Positions 25,814 to 34,020 of a stretch of DNA of 64,000 nt are shown here, in pieces. The notes beneath the pieces were generated by a model. The model was not told the origin of the DNA and did no database searches. It worked only from the letters and a program-made list of their open reading frames with translations. The stretch comes from Stieleria mannarensis. GTDB taxonomy: Bacteria; Planctomycetota; Planctomycetia; Pirellulales; Pirellulaceae. The stretch covers positions 1 to 64,000 of the forward strand of contig NZ_JACEHH010000017.1 of assembly GCF_014154935.1 (NCBI RefSeq). Reading direction: 5' to 3'. How positions within the stretch are numbered: the first letter of the stretch is position 1; every line of letters starts with the position of its first letter. A program made the position numbers and the translations under genes.

Positions 25814-27643
25814 CTATTTCCGCAGGTACTCGCTTCGCTCCACGGCGAACTTGTGGATCGACATCTGCTCGCTGCCGTCGTCGGTGCCGGTTGCCGCGAC
25901 GAAGGCGTCATAGGTGTCCAACTTTCGCGTGTCCGCTTTGACCAGCGGGTCGATTAACGCGCGATATTCGTTGACAACCGGCCCGAGCTTCGACCACGAC
26001 AACGATTCCTCGACGATTTGGTCGACGTATTGTAAGTAGCGATCGCGCAGGTGAGGGATCGCCAGCAAGCGGCTTCGCAGCGGCATGCGATCGTTGTCCA
26101 GGCCGACCAGCGGATCCAGATCGACGCTGCCGTGGCCCGGTCCGCGTCCACCCGGTCCACGTCCACCGGGTCCGCGTCCACCGGGTCCGCGTCCTTCCGG
26201 ACCGCCGCCCTCGGGGCCACGGCGACGTTGGTCGCGTGGTCCGCCGTCAGCGACCGGCGGGCGATCACCGGGCGGTGGCCCGAAGTCAAAGCCGCCGAAT
26301 CCGAATCCGCCAAAGCCCCCCCGGCGTTCTCCGCCCGGTCCGCCGGGACCTTCCGGCCCGCGGCCTTCTGGACCGCCGGGGCCGCGGCCACCCGGACCAC
26401 CCGGTCCGTGGCCGGCAAGCGCGAACGCTTCGTTCATGTCATGGGGCATCACGTGGAACTTGCCGTCTTTGTCGCGGAACAAGTTGTAGTCACTCGCCCG
26501 CGTCCAATAGCCGTCGCTGTTGGCCAGGACGACATCCAAGGCCAGGAACCTCAGCGTGCCGTCGATGTCCAGGATCGGTTCGAGTGCGGATTCGAGTTGA
26601 TCGAGCGGCGTTTCATTGAGCGTCTTGCACAGTTCGATCAGCGCCAACCACTGTTTCTTGCCGTCGTTGGACTTCATTTCAAACCGGGCCTTGTAGTCGT
26701 CCAGGTTGTCGCCCAAGTAACGCAGGCCGCCGTCGCCGTTGGGGCTGCCGCTGACCTTCCAACGCGTCCCTTTGGAGCCGTCAAAGTTTTCGGCGATGAA
26801 TTGTTTGTCGAATTGCTGGACGCTGTTGTATAACCCCCAACTTTCTCCGTTGACGACCACGTGCACGAAGTTGGCTTTGGGAGCGGGGATGTACTGACGC
26901 GCGATGTGCGAATACAGCACCGAGCTCATCATCGACGGATCGCCGTGGCAATTGAGCAGGTTCAGCGTTTTGTAGCCGTCGATTCGCTGGTCCTCGTCGG
27001 CCATGTCCAGCGAAATATTGAACGAGCGTTTGCTGCCGCGGGGAACATGCCCGTAGGACGAAGCGCCGCGGAAGTGAACGCCGACGTTGGGAAAGAGTTT
27101 GCCGTCGACCAGCATCTGTGCGGCGACATCCACGTCGGTTTCCTTGAACGCCTCGAGTTCCTCCTCCCAGTCCTTGTTTTCAAATTCTAAGAAGATCGTT
27201 CGCAGAACGCTGGAGTCGTAAAGTGATTTGTCGCCGTAAGTCGTGACGGAATCCGTTGCGACGGCCGGTCCCGGTGTGCCGGGTTGCATGTTGCCACCGC
27301 GGCCGCCAGGGCCTCGTCGCCCCGGTCCACCAAAGCCGGGCCCGCCTCCCGGGCCTCGACGACCGCCAAATCCGCCGCGGTCGTCCGATTCGAGTGCTTT
27401 GCGCGCGACGGCGCGTTCGCTTTGATTCAGCCAGCCGTCACCGTCGCTGTCATGTTCCTCGACCAACTTGCGTTTCTCACGGTTCGGGCCGCCGGGACCG
27501 CCAGGTCCTCCGAAGCCACCGGGCCCTCCGAAGCCACTGGGGCCGCCGAATCCGAACGAGCCCGGCGGTTGAGAGAAGACGAGCCCGCCGACCAGCATCC
27601 CGGTCGAGGTGATCACCAACGCGGTGAGCGTGAGTTTTTTCAT
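25814..27643 (-). CDS. CotH family protein with Gly/Pro-rich segments
   Basis: A 609-residue exported protein with a signal peptide (LTALVITSTGMLVGGLVFS). A Gly/Pro/Phe-rich stretch (about 28-130) is interrupted by an EF-hand-like loop (HDSDGDGWLNQSE). The CotH kinase-like domain covers about 140-420 (NVGVHFRGASSYGHVPRGSK, SFNISLDMAD, YKTLNLLNCHGDPSMM, VVNGESWGLYNSVQQFDKQF, then FHVMPHDMNEAF). A second Gly/Pro/Arg-rich insertion follows (about 420-510), with tandem 15-bp units visible around 26136-26200. CotH proteins are atypical kinases, first known from spore coats, that can phosphorylate secreted proteins. It is third in the VTC-DUF4956-CotH group, a conserved combination. A strong AGGAG precedes the ATG. 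Confidence 0.9.
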   Translation of the reverse strand: MKKLTLTALVITSTGMLVGGLVFSQPPGSFGFGGPSGFGGPGGFGGPGGPGGPNREKRKLVEEHDSDGDGWLNQSERAVARKALESDDRGGFGGRRGPGGGPGFGGPGRRGPGGRGGNMQPGTPGPAVATDSVTTYGDKSLYDSSVLRTIFLEFENKDWEEELEAFKETDVDVAAQMLVDGKLFPNVGVHFRGASSYGHVPRGSKRSFNISLDMADEDQRIDGYKTLNLLNCHGDPSMMSSVLYSHIARQYIPAPKANFVHVVVNGESWGLYNSVQQFDKQFIAENFDGSKGTRWKVSGSPNGDGGLRYLGDNLDDYKARFEMKSNDGKKQWLALIELCKTLNETPLDQLESALEPILDIDGTLRFLALDVVLANSDGYWTRASDYNLFRDKDGKFHVMPHDMNEAFALAGHGPGGPGGRGPGGPEGRGPEGPGGPGGERRGGFGGFGFGGFDFGPPPGDRPPVADGGPRDQRRRGPEGGGPEGRGPGGRGPGGRGPGGRGPGHGSVDLDPLVGLDNDRMPLRSRLLAIPHLRDRYLQYVDQIVEESLSWSKLGPVVNEYRALIDPLVKADTRKLDTYDAFVAATGTDDGSEQMSIHKFAVERSEYLRK

Positions 27644-27694
27644 GGAAGACTCCTGAGTTGGTTTTGGAGAAGGTGAAAGGTTTTCGAAGAGAGA

Positions 27695-28384
27695 TCAGCT
27701 CTGTCGCAGTTCGACGCTTTGCACGCCTTCGATCAGGTTCAGTTGGTTGATCAGATCGGTCGGCGAGAAGTCGGGTTGCAGGCAGACGCGATAGGTCAGA
27801 TCCAGCGAAGCGCCTTGTTTGCTGGTGGATCCGGCCGAAAGTTGGACGCTACTGAGCGACTGTGCAAACACGTCTTTGAACACCACGTCGGGGTCGCGTC
27901 CGGCGCCGAGTCGGATTTGCAGTTTCGCCCCTCGATCAAAGGACGGTCCGTTTGACCCTTTGGGGCGAAACAGGAACGCAGCCATTCCGGTAACCGCCAT
28001 GCCGACGACCGCAACGGTCATCTGATCCGCACCGACCGCCATCCCGGTTAAAACGGCGAAGATGACGAAGGTGATGTCATGGGTGTCTTCGACCACCGTG
28101 CGAAAACGAACGATCGACAGCGCACCGACCAAGCCAAATGCCCAGGCCACGTTCTGACCGATCACCAGTGGCAACATCGCACACAGGATGGCCAGCAAGA
28201 CCAATGTCGCCGGGAACGTGGGCATGAACTGCTCGCGCGGTCGCACGGCCCAGTAGATCCCTGCGATCACACATCCGCACAAGAACGCCGCGCCCAACCG
28301 CAACGCCATCTGCAGCGCGTCGCTGTCACCGGGAGTGCCCATCCACGTGGTGGTGTCGATCGGACCGGTTAGCCAACTTGGCAT
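27695..28384 (-). CDS. DUF4956 membrane protein
   Basis: A 229-residue protein. Membrane helices cover about 25-48 (LRLGAAFLCGCVIAGIYWAV), 55-75, 78-95 and 105-140, with the family core GQNVAWAFGLVGALSIVRFR followed by DTHDITFVIFAVLTGMAVG. The C-terminal about 80 residues form a soluble ACT-like domain (GVQSVELRQS). It overlaps the VTC gene by 16 bases and is followed after 51 bp by CotH. DUF4956 proteins co-occur with VTC-domain proteins and CotH; a shared membrane polymer-synthesis or phosphorylation role is inferred, not shown. Confidence 0.92.
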   Translation of the reverse strand: MPSWLTGPIDTTTWMGTPGDSDALQMALRLGAAFLCGCVIAGIYWAVRPREQFMPTFPATLVLLAILCAMLPLVIGQNVAWAFGLVGALSIVRFRTVVEDTHDITFVIFAVLTGMAVGADQMTVAVVGMAVTGMAAFLFRPKGSNGPSFDRGAKLQIRLGAGRDPDVVFKDVFAQSLSSVQLSAGSTSKQGASLDLTYRVCLQPDFSPTDLINQLNLIEGVQSVELRQS

Positions 28385-29121
28385 GTCGTTACCTCTCGGC
28401 GGAGGCCGAACAAAGAGCTTGTGATCTTTCGTGATTTGGGTTCTGCAAACGTGGCCCCGGCTTGCGCGGCGTCCATCGAAGTCGGCGCAAGTGCCGCTTT
28501 GGCGAGGTCAAACAAGACCGTCGGTTGTTCGGGCAACAACGCGAACTCATAGATCAGCGCTTTGAAAGTCGCTGGCAATGAAACGGCGAAATTCATCCGC
28601 ACCAAAATCGACGGCACGCAAGCGGTTTGGCGATTCGACGACGTCTGGATCCGACCGGCATGAAGCTCGCGATCGATCGTCAGCCGAATCTCGCCGTCGA
28701 GTGTTTGGTGTTTCCAGCTGGTTCGGTCGAAGCGGGTTTCCAGCGAAGGGACCAAGTCGTGCTTGAGCTGTTTTTTGTGAAACCATTTGCCCCGCCACGC
28801 CGGATCGATGTTCGACGCATCCAGGCACACCAATTCGTTGGACGGCACCGTGGTTTGACGCAGCGAACGCAGGTCGCCATCCCAGCTGACATTTTCCAGG
28901 GACACGTCCCAGCGACGGTCGACCCGCCGCACGCGAAACTGCTGTCGACGAGCAAATTTTGACTTGGCCCGCTTCGCTTCGTCGGCCGGTTCGTAATAGC
29001 AATCCGAGACGTGTTGGCTGTGCGTGTCGGCCGGCATGTGCCGTGATGCGGAATCGGCCAACGCGTCGGCGGTCGGGCGGTCCAGGGCAAAGACCCATTG
29101 GAACTGGGGTGTGGATTTCAA
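28369..29121 (-). CDS. VTC domain protein (polyphosphate polymerase-like)
   Basis: A 250-residue soluble protein with the VTC (triphosphate tunnel) fold: FRVRRVDRRWDVSLE, FHKKQLKHDLVPSLETRFDR, EIRLTIDRELHAGR and VPSILVRMNF. The basic and acidic residues expected to line a polyphosphate tunnel alternate in these strands. The eukaryotic relative Vtc4 makes polyphosphate from ATP; the bacterial proteins are less well studied. The start is a TTG at 29121 with GAGGAA eight bases or so upstream; the first in-frame ATG would remove a conserved strand. First gene of the VTC-DUF4956-CotH operon, with a tandem REP array upstream. Confidence 0.85.
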   Translation of the reverse strand: MKSTPQFQWVFALDRPTADALADSASRHMPADTHSQHVSDCYYEPADEAKRAKSKFARRQQFRVRRVDRRWDVSLENVSWDGDLRSLRQTTVPSNELVCLDASNIDPAWRGKWFHKKQLKHDLVPSLETRFDRTSWKHQTLDGEIRLTIDRELHAGRIQTSSNRQTACVPSILVRMNFAVSLPATFKALIYEFALLPEQPTVLFDLAKAALAPTSMDAAQAGATFAEPKSRKITSSLFGLRREVTTCQVG

Positions 29122-29127
29122 GGGCGG

Positions 29128-29133
29128 TTCCTC
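29128..29133 (-). promoter_or_regulatory. Ribosome binding site for the TTG-initiated VTC gene
   Basis: GAGGAA on the minus strand, six bases before the TTG at 29121. It supports the unusual initiation codon. Confidence 0.6.
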
Positions 29134-29260
29134 GCAAGAACATTCCGTTTGTTCGAGCCTTTCGCTCGGTCAGGACGTCATGCGTGCCGCAGGCCGACAG
29201 TGGGCCAAAAAAATTCGTACATTTCCCGAGGACAGATTGAGCAAGCCGCCGCTCCGCGTC

Positions 29261-29479
29261 GTAGCGGAAGCCGCCAAGGCTTTCGGTCCCCTGTACGCTC
29301 CGCGTCGTAGTGGAAGCCGCCAAGGCTTTCGGTCCCCTGTACGCTCCGCGTCGTAGCGGAAGCCGCCAAGGCTTTCGGTCGCACCCGTGCGATTCGTGTC
29401 GTAGCGGAAGCCGCCAAGGCTTTCGGTCCGCTGTGCGGCGTCACCCCGCCGGTGCGAAACTCTTGGCGAGTTCCGCTAC
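29261..29479. repeat. REP family B tandem array (four direct, one inverted)
   Basis: Direct 28-bp units start at 29261, 29307, 29353 and 29401, with periods of 46, 46 and 48 bp. Each reads GTAGCGGAAGCCGCCAAGGC then TTTCGGTC (one has GTAGTGG) and has an AAGCC-GCCAA-GGCTT hairpin. An inverted unit at 29455-29479 carries an AACTC-GCCAA-GAGTT hairpin. The GTAG head plus hairpin is the hallmark of REP sequences. Confidence 0.85.
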
Positions 29480-29505
29480 CCGAGAACCTCGCTGCGAAAG
29501 ACCAA

Positions 29506-31932
29506 CTACAGTCGCAGCAAATCCCGTGCGGATTGTTGGACCGCGACGAGCCGTGGATCCAATTCCGCGTCGGTCCCCAACACCTCGCGTGTGGCTTCGC
29601 GGTGCAGGATGATCATTTCCAGCAAGTCGATCCAGGGCCTGCGCTGGTCGGGTGATTCGATCGCTTCACTGATCGCCTTGTCCAGCGCGTTGTCCGCCTG
29701 CCGCATCTCCGCGGTGGCTTGTTCGGTTTCTCCGGTCCGATGCAGTGCGATCGCGCGCAACGAATGCACCATGTCGCCGCTGGGGCCGCGCGAATTCGAC
29801 GCCGCATCCAGGTGCTCCAACGCTTTTTGTTCTTCGCCGGCGCGGAGGCTGGCCCAAGCCGCGACGTACTGCATCACGCTCTGCGGTACGCGATCTTCGA
29901 ACGACGGACGTCGTGGCCCACCACCTGGCTCGGGACCGGAGAATCCAGGACCAGCCGACGGTGGATCACCCGGTTCGGGGCGATTGAAATCGAACCCATT
30001 TGGTCCGAGAGGCCTGGGGCCGCGGTCAGGCCCGTCGCGTCGGAAGTCGCGATCGCGATTCGGACGCCCCCAGGAGCCTGGTCCCCACGGTCCCCCGGGC
30101 GGTCCGGCGGAGCGTGCGAGCATCGATTCGATTTCCGCTGCCAACCGTCGTGCGTCGGGCACATCGGCCGGGGAGATCAGGCAGGCGCGAATCGAATGAA
30201 AGTTCAGTGGCGGGGGATTCTCGGTGGGCGGTTCCATCAGCCGCGAATAGATCGCGCGGTAGTCGTTCGTCCTGTCGGTCAGGTGAAAGATCGCCGCGGC
30301 GCCTTCCCACTGACGGCTGTCGATCGGAGCCTCCAAACGCATCGCGGCGGCAAAATCATCGGCCGCTTCGTCCCACAAATGCAACCGTCCCCGCAGCGCC
30401 GCCCGCTGAACCCAAACCAGGTAGTAGTTGGGGACCAAGTCGACCGCTTCGCTGTACGCCGAATCGGCGGCGGCATACTGTTGTGAATCCTCGTACGATC
30501 GGGCATTTCCGAGTAGGACATTGGCGGTTTTCAGCCGTTCGGCGAAACTCTCCACCTCCTGACGCGCACTGATCGCATCCCGCAGCGCGATCTCTTTTTC
30601 GTTCCGCTCGGCGATCGCGACGGAAGCCTGGTACAGGCTGACGGCGGTGCCGACGACCAAGGCGGCGGCGACCAAGGAACCGGTCAACAAGGCCGCGCGG
30701 TTGCGCGCGGCAAATTTGCGAAGCCGATAGCCTCGCGATGGCGGACGCGCTTCGATCGGTTCCTCCGACAAAAAACGCCTGACATCGGCGCTCATCGCCG
30801 CCGCCGATTCGTACCTCCGATTGCGATCCTTTTCCATCGCCTTCATCACGATCCAGTCCAGGTCGCTGGGGATCGATTCGCGTCGGGCGCGTGCCTCGGC
30901 GGCTTGGGTCGAGTCGTCGCGCGGCTCGGCCACAGTCGGCGAATTCAGCGACTGGATCGTGGTCAAACGCGTGCTGGGCTTGGGCGGATCCTCTTCGCGG
31001 ATGATTCGTCGCATTTCGTCATAGCCGGCCGAATCAAGTCGCTTGCGATCAAACGGCGTCGTGCCGGTCAGCAATTCGTACAGCAGCACGCCCAGCGAAT
31101 AGATGTCGCTGCGGGTGTCGACGTCCAACCCGCTCATCGCCGCCTGTTCGGGACTCATGTACAGCGGCGTTCCGATCATCGAATAGAATCGCGTGTAAAT
31201 CGTCGCGTCGGTCAGGTTTTGCCCCATCGCCTTGGCCACTCCAAAATCGATCACCTTGACGACCGGTTTGTCGTCGTGCAACGTGACCATGACGTTGGAC
31301 GGTTTCAGGTCGCGATGGACGACGCCTTTCTGGTGCGCGTGATGGGTCGCGGCGCAAACGTCTTGAAACAACTGCAATCGATCGCGTAAGGAGAGTCCGT
31401 GGCGGTCGCAAAAGTCCGTGATCGGCTCGCCGCGAACCAGTTCCATCACGAAATAGGGCCGCGCGTCCTTGGTCACACCCGCATCGAACACACGCGCTAT
31501 GTTGGGATGATCCATCATCGCCACGGCTTGGCGTTCGGCGTCGAATCGTGCCAGCACCTCCTGTGACCCGGTGCCGGGCTTGATGATTTTTAAGGCCACT
31601 TTGCGCCGAACGGGTTTGTCTTGCTGGGCGACAAACACCAGGCCAAACCCTCCTTCGCCGATTTGCTCCATCAACCGATACGCGCCGATCGTCATGCCGA
31701 TGTGCTCGGAGGGGCCAACCAAGTCGGCGACCAGCGTCGGGTCCAACGGACTGGTCAGCGGGCTCTGGTCCAGCGGATTGGCGGGCCGCTCGTGGGCGGC
31801 CAACAGTGATTCCACCGACGCACGCAGCTCCGCATCCTCACCGCAAACCGACGCCAGGTAGGCATCGCGTTGATCCGCGGTTTCCTGATCCAGGGCTTCC
31901 AGAAAAACGGTGCGTGGGCTGGGGCGACTCAT
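29506..31932 (-). CDS. PknB-like serine/threonine protein kinase
   Basis: An 808-residue protein. An N-terminal helical segment (about 10-55: [20 protein letters not shown]) is typical of planctomycete sigma-linked kinases. The kinase domain (about 80-390) has the Gly-rich loop ([14 protein letters not shown]), VAIK-like lysine ([11 protein letters not shown]), catalytic loop [22 protein letters not shown] and [13 protein letters not shown] membrane helix follows at about 412-432 ([20 protein letters not shown]), then an extracytoplasmic TPR-like region. This is interrupted by a Gly/Pro/Arg-rich insertion (about 618-685). It follows the ECF sigma factor by 85 bp, a standard planctomycete pairing in which the kinase may control the sigma factor's activity. 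Confidence 0.95.
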   Translation of the reverse strand: MSRPSPRTVFLEALDQETADQRDAYLASVCGEDAELRASVESLLAAHERPANPLDQSPLTSPLDPTLVADLVGPSEHIGMTIGAYRLMEQIGEGGFGLVFVAQQDKPVRRKVALKIIKPGTGSQEVLARFDAERQAVAMMDHPNIARVFDAGVTKDARPYFVMELVRGEPITDFCDRHGLSLRDRLQLFQDVCAATHHAHQKGVVHRDLKPSNVMVTLHDDKPVVKVIDFGVAKAMGQNLTDATIYTRFYSMIGTPLYMSPEQAAMSGLDVDTRSDIYSLGVLLYELLTGTTPFDRKRLDSAGYDEMRRIIREEDPPKPSTRLTTIQSLNSPTVAEPRDDSTQAAEARARRESIPSDLDWIVMKAMEKDRNRRYESAAAMSADVRRFLSEEPIEARPPSRGYRLRKFAARNRAALLTGSLVAAALVVGTAVSLYQASVAIAERNEKEIALRDAISARQEVESFAERLKTANVLLGNARSYEDSQQYAAADSAYSEAVDLVPNYYLVWVQRAALRGRLHLWDEAADDFAAAMRLEAPIDSRQWEGAAAIFHLTDRTNDYRAIYSRLMEPPTENPPPLNFHSIRACLISPADVPDARRLAAEIESMLARSAGPPGGPWGPGSWGRPNRDRDFRRDGPDRGPRPLGPNGFDFNRPEPGDPPSAGPGFSGPEPGGGPRRPSFEDRVPQSVMQYVAAWASLRAGEEQKALEHLDAASNSRGPSGDMVHSLRAIALHRTGETEQATAEMRQADNALDKAISEAIESPDQRRPWIDLLEMIILHREATREVLGTDAELDPRLVAVQQSARDLLRL

Positions 31933-32017
31933 GGGTTTCTTGTGCCGATCGGTGATAAGGGCGGGGACGGTTCCTCCGGTGGTTCATGCGTGATCGGCAG
32001 CAAGACCGGGCCAAAAT

Positions 32018-32599
32018 TTATTCCTCCGCGTCCATGGCTCGGCGGAGCCAGGCTCTTGCGTAGGTCCAATGGCGTTTAACGGTCCTGGCCGAGACGCCCA
32101 GCACGTCGGCGGTTTCTTCGATCGTCAGCCCCGTGAAGTAGCGAAGCTGGACCAGCTTCGCCAGCTCAGCGTCCTCGGCGGCAAGTTTGGTCAGGGCGTC
32201 GTCGAGCGACAACAGCGTGGCGTCGTCCTGGTGGTCCAGAATCGCGTCGTTCTCGGTGAATTCGCAGCGCTGCATCCCACCGCCACGCTTTTGAGCATTC
32301 CGCCGGCGGGCACTTTCGACCAGGATGCGGCGCATCGATTCGGCCGCGGCGGCAAAGAAGTGCCCGCGACCGTCCCACTTGTGTGGATCGTCGCCGTCGG
32401 CCTCTCCGCTGACCAACCGCACAAACGCCTCGTGGACCAGCGCGGTGGGCTGTAGCGTGTGCCCCTGTTTCTCCTGCGCCATCTTGTTGGATGCCAACCG
32501 GCGCAGCTCTTCATAGACCAGCGGCAACAACTGGCTGGCCGCGTGCTGGTCCCCGTTCTCGATCTGATGCAGAATCTGACTGACTTCGCTTTTTACCAT
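32018..32599 (-). CDS. ECF-type RNA polymerase sigma factor (TIGR02999-like)
   Basis: A 193-residue sigma factor. Region 2 is in residues about 20-100 (ASQLLPLVYEELRRLASNKM, then GRGHFFAAAAESMRRILVES). Region 4 holds a helix-turn-helix at about 145-190 (LRYFTGLTIEETADVLGVSA, then TVKRHWTYARAWLRR). The length and the LQPTALVHEAFVRL segment match the planctomycete/acidobacterial ECF class usually encoded with a Ser/Thr kinase, as here. No anti-sigma factor is nearby. The matrixin gene ends 20 bp upstream on the same strand, so a matrixin-sigma-kinase transcript is possible. Confidence 0.95.
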   Translation of the reverse strand: MVKSEVSQILHQIENGDQHAASQLLPLVYEELRRLASNKMAQEKQGHTLQPTALVHEAFVRLVSGEADGDDPHKWDGRGHFFAAAAESMRRILVESARRRNAQKRGGGMQRCEFTENDAILDHQDDATLLSLDDALTKLAAEDAELAKLVQLRYFTGLTIEETADVLGVSARTVKRHWTYARAWLRRAMDAEE

Positions 32600-32619
32600 T
32601 CCAACATTCTAGCGATGAT

Positions 32620-33834
32620 CTACCGCCGGCGGGCGGCGCGTCCGAACATGGCGAATACGCGGTCCACGCGTCGAACGTGGCGTGGCTGGTGTCGCTGTCG
32701 GCGGAATCGATCGGCGTCGTCGTCGGCTCGATCGGCCAGTCGCTGTTCCCGCAGGGCTTCCAATTCGTCCAACGACACGCCGCCGTCCTCGTCGACGTCG
32801 GCCGCGGAAATCCGCATCCAGAATCGCTCGGAGACTTCACTTTCGGTCAACAGGCCGTCGGCATCGGTGTCTCGTTCGTCAAACGCTTCTTGGCGCGTGG
32901 CCGTCAAGGCGGTTTCGAGTTCCGCCAGCGTGACTAGGCCGTCGGCATCGGTATCCGCTTCGATGTCGACGAACTTGTCCCACAACCGCTCGGGCACTTC
33001 GTCTTGGGACAATGCGGCGTCATCGTCGGTGTCGAATCGTGTGATCAACGTCTCGGCGTCTTTGCCGAACAGCCCGACGTTGACGACAAAGTGGTGATGG
33101 CGGAAGCCGCGATCCACGTCATCGTCGCCCTCGTCAGTCACTCCCCCGTCATCGATGGTCTCTTCGTCGCTTGTTTCATCATCCGTGGTTTCTTCGTCGG
33201 TCGTCAGTTCGTCGGTGGACTCATCGGTGTCGGCCGCCGCGTACAACTGCTGGATCGCAACGGCATCGCTGGCGTCAAGCGTGGTGAACACTTGGCCGGC
33301 CGAGACGAACGGTTCCAGCACGCTGTCTTCGACGTCGGAGTGATCCAGTCCCAGCGCGTGGCCGATCTCATGGACGGCGACGTAGACCAGGTCGAAGGCT
33401 TGGTTGCCGAGCGAATTGCCGACTTCCCAGGCGTCCGAAATGTCAAATTGGATGTCACCGGCGATCCGCGCCGGGTTCACGTCGTCGGGAAAGTAGGCTT
33501 GGGCAAGCGTGCCGCCGACGCCATCGATGTTGGTGAACGAAATGTCGATCGATTCACGCAGCCCGACTTGATCGGTGGGGGTGAAGGTGATGTCGGCCAC
33601 ACTGGCCCAAGCGTCCAAGGCCGTTTCGATCGCCGCATCCGTCTCGGCCTGCGAAAGCGAACTCGGTGAGTTGGCGATCGTATACGTCAGTTCCACGCTC
33701 CCTAACCCCGGCCCGTCCCATCCGAAACTGGCCGCCAGCACGCGCCGCGTCTCCAGCGACTGAACGAATAATTGGCGGCGTTGACGCGGCTGTTTTCGAC
33801 GACGACGGCGTTGGAAAACTCGGGATTCGGGCAT
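32620..33834 (-). CDS. Exported matrixin-like metalloprotease with EF-hands
   Basis: A 404-residue protein. It opens with a very basic segment and the LFVQSLETRRVLAA element that marks many exported planctomycete giant/surface proteins. The matrixin domain (about 40-215) contains the zinc motif VHEIGHALGLDHS, with the third His in place, and a following acidic residue. A Thr/Asp/Glu-rich linker (about 215-265) leads to about four EF-hand loops (FDTDDDAALSQDE, ADTDADGLVTLAE, RDTDADGLLTESE, ADVDEDGGVSLDE), so the enzyme is probably calcium-dependent. The ATG at 33834 is preferred over a TTG at 33882. Directly upstream of the ECF sigma factor. Confidence 0.88.
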   Translation of the reverse strand: MPESRVFQRRRRRKQPRQRRQLFVQSLETRRVLAASFGWDGPGLGSVELTYTIANSPSSLSQAETDAAIETALDAWASVADITFTPTDQVGLRESIDISFTNIDGVGGTLAQAYFPDDVNPARIAGDIQFDISDAWEVGNSLGNQAFDLVYVAVHEIGHALGLDHSDVEDSVLEPFVSAGQVFTTLDASDAVAIQQLYAAADTDESTDELTTDEETTDDETSDEETIDDGGVTDEGDDDVDRGFRHHHFVVNVGLFGKDAETLITRFDTDDDAALSQDEVPERLWDKFVDIEADTDADGLVTLAELETALTATRQEAFDERDTDADGLLTESEVSERFWMRISAADVDEDGGVSLDELEALREQRLADRADDDADRFRRQRHQPRHVRRVDRVFAMFGRAARRR

Positions 33835-33955
33835 CGGATTGCGTGTTTCGGGATTTCGGATGTGGATGGGGCTTCCCCGCAACAGGATGCTTTCCCAGCC
33901 CGAATGTCACTCGATTCACGCAAAAAACTGCGTGCCCGACGTCACTGCTGGCAAA

Positions 33956-34016
33956 CGTAGCTACCTTCGCCAGAAGGTGGATCCCCTGTGGTCATTTACG
34001 CTCTCGCGAGCGTTGC
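33956..34016. repeat. REP family A element, copy 3
   Basis: The right arm CGTAGCTACCTTCGCCAGAA then GGTGGATCC (33956-33984) is followed by a hairpin ACGCTC-TCGC-GAGCGT (33998-34013). Compared with other copies, the left-arm loop is TCGC instead of GCCA, but the stem is kept. The element ends four bases from the stop codon of the FAD oxidoreductase gene. Confidence 0.8.
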
Positions 34017-34020
34017 GACA

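Larger units (their letters stand above)
29122..29505. other. Intergenic region with REP array
   Basis: About 384 bp between the end of the kinase gene (29506) and the start of the VTC gene (29121), both minus-strand. It is largely filled by four direct REP units and one inverted unit (29261-29479). The 100 bp nearest the VTC gene should hold its promoter, but no clear boxes were found. Confidence 0.6.

Noticed and set aside
29261-29479. Possible CRISPR array
   Set aside because: Units are GTAG-headed hairpins with nearly identical 18-20 bp spacers, one unit is inverted, and no cas genes are near.
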